A DNA stretch of 64,000 bases from Saccharum officinarum (lineage: Eukaryota; Streptophyta; Magnoliopsida; Poales; Poaceae). The stretch covers positions 76,966,087 through 77,030,086 of the forward strand of contig CM036201.1 in assembly GCA_020631735.1 (NCBI GenBank), in the 5' to 3' direction. Position 1 is the first letter of the stretch. Every line of letters starts with the position of its first letter. Positions 11,759-22,241 of the stretch are shown here, piece after piece. The notes below the pieces were generated by a model that searched no databases, had not been told where the DNA came from, and was given only the letters and a program-made list of their open reading frames with translations. The position numbers and the translations under genes are program-made.

Positions 11759-12373
11759 ATGGCACGTACCAAGAGGACCGCTCGTAAGTCCACTGGGGGC
11801 AGGGCACCGCGTCACCAGCTCGCTCCACGTGAGCCCCGCCCTGAGCCTACTGAGGTGGAAAGGCTGAGGGCAGAGTTGGCTGAAGTGACGGCTGCCAGGA
11901 ATGCAGCGCGTCAGCAACTGGAGCAAGTGATTCGTGATCGTGACCAGGAAACCCTTGCAGTCCAGAGGTTGACAGTAGCAAACCGCAACTGTCAACGCAT
12001 ATTGGTCCGTGTGATGGAACAGAGGGATGAAGCCTGGCACGAGGAGAACGTTCTGAGAGCTCGTCAGTTTGAGCTCGAGCAACAGTTGGAGAACGCTGAA
12101 GAATACAATGATAATCTTCATGAAGAAGTGCACCGCCTGAACAACAAGCTTAATCCCCTGCTGCCTCGAAACAACAACGTCGATGAGGACATGGGTTCGG
12201 GAATCTTCATGGCTGAGGATAATGATGAAGTGGAGGTTGATGGACCACAGGATGCCCCACCGGCAGAAGCACCAGAGGAAGAGCCAGAAGAAGAAGAAGA
12301 CGAGGAGTTAGAGTCTGTCAGTGATGAGGACGGCGGGGAGATCCTTGACACTGACTCGGAGGATGATGCTTAG
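11759..12373 (+). CDS. Histone-H3-tail-mimic ORF of element C (extra ORF before gag)
   Basis: Intact frame of 204 codons between PBS and gag. Residues 1-20 are MARTKRTARKSTGGRAPRHQ, followed by L-A. Against the histone H3 tail the first 22 residues match at 19; the changes are Q5R, K14R and K18H (H3 numbering without Met). K4, K9, S10, T11, R2, R8 and R17 are kept. No histone fold follows. Residues about 31-131 are charged and heptad-like (likely coiled coil), and residues about 141-204 are strongly acidic with runs of Glu and Asp, like acidic tails of histone chaperones. I chose ATG 11759 over upstream in-frame codons because it starts the H3 match and directly follows a good splice acceptor (cttgttgctacag). 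Likely nuclear and chromatin-directed, for example bait for H3K9 readers or writers, but this is inference; no experimental role is known to me. Base composition matches the element. Confidence 0.85.
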   Translation: MARTKRTARKSTGGRAPRHQLAPREPRPEPTEVERLRAELAEVTAARNAARQQLEQVIRDRDQETLAVQRLTVANRNCQRILVRVMEQRDEAWHEENVLRARQFELEQQLENAEEYNDNLHEEVHRLNNKLNPLLPRNNNVDEDMGSGIFMAEDNDEVEVDGPQDAPPAEAPEEEPEEEEDEELESVSDEDGGEILDTDSEDDA

Positions 12374-13030
12374 AGTAGTCATCACATGCCTATAATGTTA
12401 GGATAGTCTTTTGTGCCCTCCCTGTGAAGGAGTGAGGCCTTGTAATAACTTGACTTTGGGATGTAAGGTTGAACCGTATGTTTCCTGAATGTAGTTTGAA
12501 CCTGTTAATTTCGATCACAACTTGATGTCTTATTATGTTGCATTCGATGATGGTGTCACGATTAGCACCCTTCGGTGCTGCGACGAAACCGAGGGCCTCC
12601 TATGGCGCGCGACATAAGGTTGTGCTGCTTGGCACGCGCAGGTATCGAGGTGGCTAGTCATGATCCACCATGGAACTCTTCATTGAGAAGTCTCTTTGTG
12701 GTCAGTTTGAAGTAGCCTTTCACAGTCAACTAAAAATCTTGAGATCGAATCCAAGTACCGTGCAAAAGGTCAAAAATCACGTAGATAGCAACGTAAACGG
12801 TCCGGTAACCGTTGTGCTCCCTGTGAGTGAGCCTTTATCAAAGAGCATCTTGTTGGATTACCAAGTATGATCTCGTCAAATGATGCGCTAGAATGGATTG
12901 TGCGGTTGTGATGAATTATTGTGCCTTAATTATTATGAGAAATCTATTCATACAGTCAGATTGACATTTCGCAATAATTCATCTACAAATTTCCCACATC
13001 GTCAGTGCTCATTGGCTATGCATTTTGCAG
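12374..13030 (+). other. Spacer between H3-tail ORF and gag
   Basis: No recognised coding region. It ends in 'tgcattttgcag' directly before the gag ATG at 13031, a plausible splice acceptor, so gag may be expressed from a spliced transcript. Confidence 0.4.
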
Positions 13031-14003
13031 ATGTCGTACAATCTACGCCGGGGTCGTGGAAATGAGGAGGAGGAACAGCCGCCCCCTCCGCCACCACCTA
13101 CTCCGGCTGAGCTGATGCAGACAGTGGTCGAAGGGCAGCGCATGTTGGCAGATGCTATGCGCCAGCTGGCTAATCGAGAGGCTCGTCATGGCCGCTAGGG
13201 CCCAGAGCCAAATCAGTACAGCGATTTCAAGGACTTTCTGGATACAAAGCCCCCGCTCTTCAAGGAAGCGGAAGAACCACTGCAGGCTGACGAGTGGTTG
13301 AATACCATTGAACAAAAGTTTCATCTGCTACGCCTGACTGATGAGCTGAAAACTGAGTATGCTTCCCATCAGTTGCATGGTCCGGCGGGCATTTGGTGGA
13401 GCCACTATCGTTCCACACTGCCCGCCAATGTCCCAATTGCTTGGGATCAGTTTAAGGCGGCATTCCGGGGAAATTATATCCCTCCCGGTCTTATGGCAAT
13501 CAAGCACACAGAGTTTATGAGGCTGTCGCAAGGAAACAAAAGCCTGACTGAATACTTGCAGTCCTTCAACAACCTGGCAAGGTATGCCACAGAGTTTGTG
13601 GATACCGATGCCAAAAAGATTGCTAGCTTCAAAAGGGGCCTCGGCCCAAAACTGATGAAAACTATGGGCACTAGCAAATGTACTACTTTCAATGATTTCA
13701 TCAGCGATGCTTTGACCCAGGAGAACAACAATACTATTTATTCTGCCTCTAAGAGCCGTAAAAGGGCCCTTGAGGCAAGTGCTTCTCAGTCAAGGGCCTC
13801 AGCGGCACCGAGGTCTTCCCCTCGCCCACCTGCTCAGAATACAAAGTTCCGTCCGCCGCAGAAGAAGCCTGCTGCAAAAAACGGGTTCCGTAAGGCTTAT
13901 ACCGTCGCTCTGCCAAAGGGGACTTCTGGACAGAGCAGCTCTAGTGTTCCTCCTAGCAATATGCCTTGCTGGAATTGCAACAAGCCAGGTCATTGGGCCG
14001 GAA
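13031..14003 (+). pseudogene. gag: Element C gag (capsid/nucleocapsid), broken
   Basis: The frame begins at ATG 13031 with a short basic stretch and a Pro run, then a retrotransposon gag domain (capsid-like; W-W-S-H-Y and F-R-G-N-Y-I-P motifs, about 13290-13740), a basic Ser/Pro/Lys-rich linker, and a CCHC zinc knuckle beginning C-W-N-C-N-K-P-G-H at 13967. It is broken by TAG at 13196-13198, codon 56. One base is missing near 14000 inside the knuckle, so the last Cys and the pol part are read in another frame. Gag forms the cytoplasmic particle that packages the RNA. As in A and B, gag and pol were probably one continuous frame. Confidence 0.85.
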
Positions 14004-17000
14004 CTGTCCGTACCCTAAGAAAAATGTCAACCAAGGTAGTCGTCAGGGACACGCCCATTATAACAGCATTGAGGAAATTCCATCTGGTGAGGTGGTCACC
14101 GCTGGTAAGTTTCTAGTTGACCAACACCCCGCAGTGGTACTTTTTGATTCAGGTGCTTCGCATTCCTTTATCAGTCCTAAGTTTGCATCCAAATTTGCAC
14201 ACAAGTTGCATACTGTTGAAGGTGTGGGTTATTGTATTAGTGCTGCAAGTGGGAATATTTCCACAAACAAAGTAGTGGGGAACCTTAAGTTTGAGATAGA
14301 AGGGCGAAGTTATTCGCTTGCCCTATTGGTTTTACCTGGTTTAGACATAGATGTTATCTTGGGCATGAATTGGATGAGTCAGAATGGGGTACTCATTGAC
14401 ACATCCGCTCGGGTAGTTATGCTCAGAGATCCTACAGATCAAAAGGGTTTTCTAGTACAACTTCCCAGAAAGGTTGAATTGTCGGGGGAAATTCATGCTG
14501 TGCAAGCAAAGGCGTTGGCTGAAATTTCCGTAGTAAATGAATTTCCGGACGTTTTTCCCGATGATTTGCCGGGACTCCCTCCGGATCGGGATGTGGAGTT
14601 TAAAATCGAGTTGTTGCCTGGCACGGCGCCCATCTCTAGGAGACCCTATAGGATGCCTCCAAATGAACTAGCTGAACTTAAGGTGCAATTGAATGAACTT
14701 TTGAAGAAGGGGTTGATTCGTCCTAGTTCATCGCCGTGGGGATGTCCTGCTATCTTTGTAAAGAAGAAGGATCAGTCGTTGCGGATGTGCGTAGATTATA
14801 GACCTCTCAATGCAGTCACTGTCAAAAATAAGTACCCTCTACCGCGAATCGACATCTTGTTCGATCAGTTGTCTAAAGCTAAAGTTTTCTCCAAGATCGA
14901 TCTAAGATCGGGCTACCATCAAATTAAAATTCGCCCGGAAGATGTTCCAAAGACAGCCTTTTCTACCAGATACGGTCTTTATGAGTATCTTGTTATGTCC
15001 TTCGGCTTGACAAATGCCCCCGCACACTTCATGTACTTGATGAATTCGGTGTTTATGCCTGAATTGGACAAGTTTGTGGTGGTATTTATTGATGACATCC
15101 TGGTATATTCTGTGAATGAGGAGGATCACGCTGAACATCTGCGTATAGTCCTCACAAGACTGCGTGAACATCAACTATATGCAAAGTTCAGTAAGTGCGA
15201 ATTCTGGCTTCGTGAAGTACCTTTCCTTGGGCATGTGTTGTCCGATGGAGGAATTATGGTGGACCCCGCCAAGGTACAGGAAGTACTGAACTGGAAGGCT
15301 CCTATCTCGGTTCACGAGGTCCGAGTTTTCTTGGTTTGGCTGGCTATTATCGTCGCTTCATCCCGGATTTCTCCAAAATAGCCAAGCCATGACTCGGTTG
15401 CTGCAAAAAGACACCAGGTTTGTCTGGACTCCTGAGTGTGATGCGGCTTTTCACCAACTGCGAACCCTCCTAACCTCGGCTCCGGTTTTGGCACAACCGA
15501 ATATCGAGAAACCATTTGATGTTTATTGTGATGCCTCAGGCATAGGTTTGGGAGGCGTTTTGATGCAGGAAGGCCGAGTAATTGCATATACCTCGCGACA
15601 ACTTCGGAAGCATGAGGTGAATTATCCAACGCATGACTTAGAACTGGCTGCAGTTGTTCATGCTTTGAAAGTATGGCGGCATTATCTGCTGGGAAATGTC
15701 TGCAATATCTACACCGATCATAAAAGCCTCAAATACATCTTCACCAACCCGAGCTAAATATGCGTCAGAGAAGATGGCTCGAGTTGATTAAAGATTATAA
15801 TCTTCAAGTACACTATCACCCAGGCAAGGCAAATGTGGTTGCGGACGCTTTAAGCCGTAAGTCTCATTGCCATTCCTTAATTGAAACTGATTTTTACCGA
15901 TCCCGCCTGTTACATCCGGCAGTCTTGTACAACATCACTGTCAGTTGTACTCTCAAAAGCAGAATTATTGAGCTCCAAAAGACTGATCCGGGTATATCTC
16001 ACATAAAACGTAAGATGAAAGAGGAAGAAACTAAGCATTTCAGGGTAGATGAAGAAGGTGTGCTGTGGTTCAAGGATAGATTAGTGGTACCTAAGGACCG
16101 AGAGCTTAGAGATCAGATCCTCTCCGAAGCACATTCGTCCAAGTTGTCCATCCATCCTGATAGTAATAAGATGTATTATGATTTGAAGCCACTTTATTGG
16201 TGGACCAAGATGCGGAAAGAGATAGCTGCATATGTTGCTAGATGTGACACCTGTTGCAGAGTTAAAGCTGTGCACATGAAAGCTGGGCTACTTCAGCCAC
16301 TTTCCATTCCAGGCTGGAAATGGGAAGAGATAAGTATGGATTTCATTGTCGGACTTCCTCCTACTGTCAAAAATCATAACTCTATTTGGGTAATTGTTGA
16401 TCGTTTGACCAAATCAGCTCACTTCATCCCAGTGAGAGTGGACTATCGTCCCACTGACTATGCTGAGTTGTACTTCAATCAGATAGTCCGGCTTCATGGG
16501 ATACCTCGTACTATCGTTTCTGACCGTGGTCCCCAGTTCACTGCTCGCTTTTGGGAGCATTTGCATCACCTTCTGGGAACCAAGTTAGTGAGAAGCTCTG
16601 CTTATCACCCCCAGACATCGGGTCAGACAGAACGAGTTAACCAAATCTTGGAAGATCTGTTGCGAGCATGCGTCATTTCATCCAAGGGTTCTTGGGAAAA
16701 ATGGTTACCTTTAGCCGAATTCTCGTACAATAACAGTTATCAAGAGAGTATTAAGATGGCCCCATTCGAAGCTTTGTACGGTCGAAAGTGTCGAACTCCA
16801 CTAAACTGGGTAGAAGCTGGGGAAAGAAGGTATTATGGCATTGATTTTGTCCAGGAAGCCGAGGAACAAGTCCGTACCATCCAGAAACACATGGCTGCAG
16901 CACAAGCGAGACAGAAAAGCTATGCGGATCGTCGTAGAAAACCACTCGAATTTGAAGTTGGAGACTTCGTTTATTTGAAAGTTTCTCCAATGAAGAGTGT

Positions 17001-17448
17001 CCAACGTTTTGGTGTTAAGCGGAAACTTGCACCAAGATACGTGGGTCCTTTCCAGATCATAGGCAAGAGTGGAGCTGTTGCGTACAAAATCCAGTTGCCT
17101 CCTGAGATGAGAGCCATATTCAACGTTTTCCATGTATCTCAGCTTAAAAAGTGTCTTCGAGTTCCTGAGGAACAAGTTCCTTTAGGTGATATCAGGCTGG
17201 AATCCGACCTAACCTATGAAGAAAAGCCAGTCCGAGTGATCGATACTCAGGAACGAGTAACTAGAAGTAAAGTGGTTAAGTGGTACAAAGTGATGTGGAG
17301 TAATCAGGGAAGTGAGAGTGATGCTACGTGGGAACGGGAGGATTATTTGCGGGATGGTTATAAAGAATTCTATGAAAAATGGTACGCTTTCCAAATCTCG
17401 GGACGAGATTTTTATAAGGGGGAGGGCTGTAACACCTCAAGTGTTTAG
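14002..17448 (+). pseudogene. pol: Element C pol: protease, RT, RNase H, integrase, chromodomain; frameshifted
   Basis: Domains in order: aspartic protease with D-S-G-A-S-H-S-F at 14146; reverse transcriptase with F-I-D-D at 15085-15096; RNase H with Y-C-D-A-S near 15525 and T-D-H-K-S near 15710; integrase with the HHCC zinc region (C-D-T-C near 16243), the D-D-E core (M-D-F-I-V-G near 16337, S-D-R-G-P-Q-F near 16520, Q-T-E-R-V-N near 16625), and a C-terminal chromodomain of about 60 residues (about 17212-17390) with T-W-E-R-E-D. Single-base deletions at about 15333, 15386 and 15748 split the frame into pieces 13966-15381, 15389-15757 and 15760-17448. The last stop (17446-17448) lies 21 bases inside the 3' LTR. 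Pol copies the element into DNA and integrates it; the chromodomain is expected to steer integration to H3K9-methylated chromatin. Confidence 0.92.
17416..17427 (+). other. Element C polypurine tract
   Basis: aagggggagggc directly precedes the 3' LTR at 17428. Just upstream, 17394-17410 is the palindrome-like AATCTCGGGACGAGATT, also found beside the PPT of A and D and, less perfectly, B. Confidence 0.85.
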
Positions 17449-20400
17449 CTCCATAATTGCATTGCATTTGCATTTGCATAAGCATAAGCATGCATCATTC
17501 ATGTTTGTTATTTTATGTGATGCAACACATGTGATTGTTCTGGGGTTTATTTGAATTATTTCATGAAGTATTTGATAGTTGGTGTAACAAAAAGGTAAGG
17601 TAGCCAATCATGACCTACAACACCTTAGTTATACTTAGGGTAACATTTGGAACAAGGTTCATGTTGACCAAAATTACAAAATTGCCCTCCAAGAGAAGTT
17701 TGACCACCATTTGACCCTAGAAGGCTTTAGTTTGACCAATTAAAAAGTCTAATTTAGAGACCTTGCATGGAAGAGCACCCTTAAGCAAAGTTGTAAAGAA
17801 ACTCATGGGGAACAAAAGTCTCAATATGACCATCTCATGAAATTGACCCTAACATGCTCAAAAGTGGCCCACAAGTCAGTTAGAGAGGTAGCTCCAAGAC
17901 TTAGAATTTTTCTAAGTCTGGAATCTGACCCTACAGTTTTACTGATGCCTACTTTAGGGGCTTTTAGTTTGCAAACCAGGCCGAACCAGCTCCCACTCAT
18001 ATTGACAAACTTGTAGCCCTCATGTAGCTCTACAACATTGCCAATATCACCATCACCTAGTTCTAAATGGTTTAGGAGATTTGGTGCCTAGAAAATCGGG
18101 TTTCAGTCGGCATAGTGACTAAAACTAAGTTTCAGTTTTCAGGTGACCCACTTTGGAGCTCTGTAGTTTCAAATCTAGGCCGAACCAGTCTAAGCTCCAA
18201 TTGACAATTTTGTTGCCCTCACATAGCTCTACCAAATTGCTGTTAACACTTAGCACTAATACCGGCTAGATTTGGAACGGGGATCGGTGGAACTTTGGCC
18301 GTCAGTCGGGCAATGGACGCCGAAGTCATCGGGTTCAAGGTTCAGACAACGACCGTGTCGTGGCGCTCGGGCAGAACAGCTTGGCCGCGTGGCGTCCGAG
18401 CTATGCCGTCGCCTCCACGTCGCGAGCCCAGGCGCGGAGATGAAGACCGAGCCGACACCTCAACCCCCACCACTCGCGCTCGCCATTCCCTCCCTCTCTG
18501 CTTCCTTCTCCGCGCGCGGGCGGTGACCAGAGGAGTGAAACCGCGACGGTGTCGAGCCATTCTCCCAGACCTCGCCACTCCCTCCGCCTCACCACCCTCC
18601 ATCCCCTTGACCCACCGAAGCCCGCGATTTGACTCAAGGTGAGCCGCATTGCTTTCTTCCCCGTCTCCGAGAGGTCGCCGGAGCCCGCCATGGGACCTCA
18701 CCGTGGTCGGGGTGCTTCGGGTCTCTCTCCATCCTCCCTTCCTATCAAAATGGATTCGCCTAGCTTCGGTGAAGCTCGTACCGAGCCTAGACCGCACCGT
18801 ACATCCTCACCGGCGACGGTGCGCCGCCACCGGACATCACCGGCCGCCGCTCGCGGTGACAAGCCCCTTCCACCCCATCCCCATCCATTCCACGAGCACC
18901 AATCGACGCACCAGGTGACGGAGAACACGAGGCGGTGTTCGATTGGCCGAGCGAGCTCTTCTCCGGCGAGCTCGAGCTCGTCGGAGCTCGCGGGCCTCCG
19001 CCTCCCCTGTCTCCGGTCACTGACCGCGGGGCCCGCCCGTCAGTGTCGCGCGCGGGCGGGAGCGCTGAGCGGGCCACGCGCGCGAGTGTGTGGGCCGAGT
19101 TTTCCGGGCCGGCCCAGTTCATCCGAAATGAAATTCATTTTTATTATTTTGTCACTGATTTTTGTACAAGTTGGAAAAATATAGATCTAGGGTTTTAATG
19201 ATCCAAAAATCATGAGATAAATTTTGTTAGGGTCTACATGATGTGTAGTATTTTAGAAAAATATAAATCTAGAATGTGATGTTTAATTTCTAGGAGAATT
19301 TAATAGATCCTTTAAATGTGTTTTGGAATGCAAGCAAATTTGTTAAATTGATAACTTGAGCTGTATTGTTCCATAAATCATGAAATTTGGTGGGTAGGTT
19401 ACTCTATGCTAGCCCTAGCTCTGGTAAAAATTTGGGCAGCAGTGCTTAAGTACGTTTCACGTTATAATGCTATCTTGTTATTTTAGGAAATGCTTAAAGG
19501 AATTTTAGTAATTTTTCTACATGTGCAATGTTCTTATAAATTTTTGGAGAATGTCTTGGTACCTTTAAGTGTCTAAGAAAAATATGAAATCTGTTGTTTG
19601 ACACTTTTCAATAGGGTTTCCTATTTATGCAAAAATCAGCCTTATTATCTTGTGAATTTTGTGTAGGGCGTTCCTGTGAAAAAATTTAGTTCAAATTTTT
19701 ACAGTAGTCTTTTTTTGGGTCAAAGAGTCCTCTGTAATTTTTGTAGAATTTTGGGAGCAGTTTACATATATGTTTAAAATTCCACCTAATTAATTAAGTA
19801 AAATAAGAAATGAGTATAAATAAATATTCTAGGTGGGCACACCTTACTTTCTGGTGTTTTTGTGACATTTGTGAACTTGTAGTAGTATTAGTTTGGTCTT
19901 AGAGAATGTTGGTCACATCAATAAATATTTAACCTTTGTAATTGTAGGTTTTCTGGACAGCTAGTAGTAATTCTAAATTTGGCTTTGATAAAATTGGTTG
20001 CTGGAAAACTTATAAATACCAAAGTTGGAGTAAACTTGATGAACTAGCTTGTGTCAAAATTTGGAAGCATTTGGCTTAGTAGTTTGAGAGTTACTATTGT
20101 TTAAAGTGGCAGTTCAAAATCTGCTACTCTCTGTTTTGAGAGGACAGATTCTGGAACTTGTGAAGTTTGACAGGGAGAACTTAGGAGTTTGGAGTTGAGG
20201 TCTGAAAATGAATTGTAGTGCATTTCTTAGGCTTTCCAGATTGTCTTAGATCATATCTTTTGGAATTGTAAATCTCCAGTTGTGATAAAAAAAGTAGCTG
20301 CTGTCCAGGATGCTTACTGTGGTGTTTTGCTGATTGATATGGTGTGATATCCTAAGACATGCTACTTTTGTAATTGTTAGGTGTTAGGGCCTTAACTGAG

Positions 20401-22236
20401 GATGAGCAGCTTTATCTTAGGTTGGGTAGATTAGGTAAGTACTTCTCCACCGGAGAAGAGATTTGCACGTACTAATAAAATAACTTGAATAGAGTATTTT
20501 ATTTCTGAAATGCATTTCATTCCGAGCATGTTGCACCCATTTATGCATCTATTATATTTATTGTGCATTCATGCAATAGGTGCACCGGAGGGGGTAACTC
20601 TCCTCGAATTCGAGCCTGTGATTCCGGAGGAGGACCAGGAGCAGCAGGAGCCCGAGGATCCAGCAGGCGAAGGAGTGCCCGCAGACGACCTTCCTGAGTG
20701 TCCAGACCACCGGCCCTCGACCTTTCTGAAAGGCAAGCCCCGGTGCATGCTGAACCTACTGTTTTATAAATTAATCTTGAGTACTTTTAATTGTTTAATG
20801 CATTAAGTTGTAGGAGTTATATGGAAACACTTGTTGCATTATACCTGTCCTTGTCCAGATATCGTACTTAATCCTATATTAGGTTTAGGCCTGTGTCAAT
20901 GCTTAGCCCTGCTTAGTACGGTAGAAGTCGGGTGATTTCCGGTCATCCGCGAGATGTAGGAAGGAGTCACGAGTGGCTTTATGGCTATCGTGGATGGAAC
21001 CATGCTTAAAAATGAAATTGAGACCGGGCGGGAATTCGATAGTACAGCCGCAAGACACTTCACGTCTTAGGTGTGGAGCTATGCCCGTCTAAGTCGTTTA
21101 AGGACCGATTCGCTGTACGTCCTTGAGTCATGTTGAACGCAGTCTAACACTTAGTTGGCCGGATAAGTCGTTCCGACCGCGAAGCCGAGTAATGTGGTTC
21201 AGGCCGGGAATCGAATGGTAGGTTGCTTCTTGGAGGAGAGAAAGGATGTGCTTGGGGACATTGGCGTGAGACCAAGGGGGGTTAGAGTCCCTATCACCTG
21301 GCAGAGTGTCGCCCTTGGGGTCGCGACATCATTCGGACCCGCGATTCCTGAATCATATGAAACGGTGGCTTGTGCGACCCTGGCAGGGGCCTGCGCGGTG
21401 AGTGTTAGAAATACCCCTCCAGCTGGATAGGAATTCGATTCGAATCGCCGTCGCTCCCGGTTAGTGAGCACTTGACTTGAGCAGCGGCAACGTAGAACTC
21501 ATTAAATGAACTGGTGGTTAAGGGAATGATACAATGTTGCTACAATTCATACCTGCTCTGGATATAATGATGATAATTTTTTGATTATAATCAAGTGCAT
21601 GTTTAGTACAGGTGCTAAGATAGATGACAGGTAAATGCTAAAAATAACTGCTAGTACAGGCTATAAGAGTTTAAATTACTTATGCCTTTATGCAAAATGT
21701 TATGTCAGCTAGCCTCTTGTGTAAGCCTTGCATAATCCTTGGTGTCATCTTATTTCTGGTTTTCGACGGGTAAGTCTAGCTGAGTACATTCCAGTACTCA
21801 GGGTTTATTCCCTCCTGTTGCAGATGACATGCTTTATCAGGGATTCTGCAAGACGTGTCTTCACCCTGCGGGTGATGATGACTAGATCACAAGGGCGTGA
21901 TCGTCTTTTATGTACTTTCCTCATGCTTTTGCGGGATGTCGATCATCCAGACTGGCAGTATTTAATTAACTAGTGTGTGTGTTATGCTTCCGCTACTTTC
22001 AAACTTGGTTTGTAATATTGCTACTCCGTGTTGTAAACTTATTTCGGAACTACTTGTGAAATGTAACGTACTATGTGTATGTTGAATGATGCGATCCTGG
22101 TTGTAAGCAGTTTGGTTTGAAATCCTTCGTGATTTCGATTGACTACCGGGATTATATGGGCTCAAGTTTGAAAATTTGAGCGCTTCGGTGCTTGTTTTCG
22201 TACTTGTGCTCTTATAATTTGGTCGGTTCTGTTACA
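17428..22236 (+). repeat. Element C 3' LTR
   Basis: Near-identical copy of 6172-10984. The LTR-borne exons are at 20381-20434, 20580-20732 and 21824-21885 with the same splice sites and open frame. Confidence 0.95.
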
Positions 22237-22241
22237 GCAAC

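Larger units (their letters stand above)
6172..22236 (+). mobile_element. Element C: Tekay-like Ty3/gypsy retrotransposon with H3-tail ORF, inside the B LTR
   Basis: Flanked by GCAAC at 6167-6171 and 22237-22241, with ends TGTAACACC and CTGTTACA. The 5' LTR is 6172-10984 (4813 bp), the 3' LTR 17428-22236 (4809 bp), the internal region 10985-17427 (6443 bp). Order: PBS, histone-H3-tail ORF, gag, pol with chromodomain, PPT. About 4 differences in the first 300 LTR bases make it the youngest of the three nested elements. Gag-Pol is broken by one TAG and four apparent single-base deletions; the H3-tail ORF is intact. Confidence 0.95.

Noticed and set aside
9326..11759. Direct fusion of LTR exon 2 (ending 9478) to the H3-tail ORF
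   Set aside because: Exon 2 leaves in phase 1, and joining at 11759 would put the H3-tail ORF out of frame. The LTR terminal exon at 10572 fits instead.
11759..11824. Captured fragment of a true histone H3 gene
   Set aside because: Similarity stops at about residue 22, no later H3 sequence is present, and the rest is a different coiled-coil and acidic protein in one intact frame. Capture of only the tail remains possible but does not explain the whole ORF.
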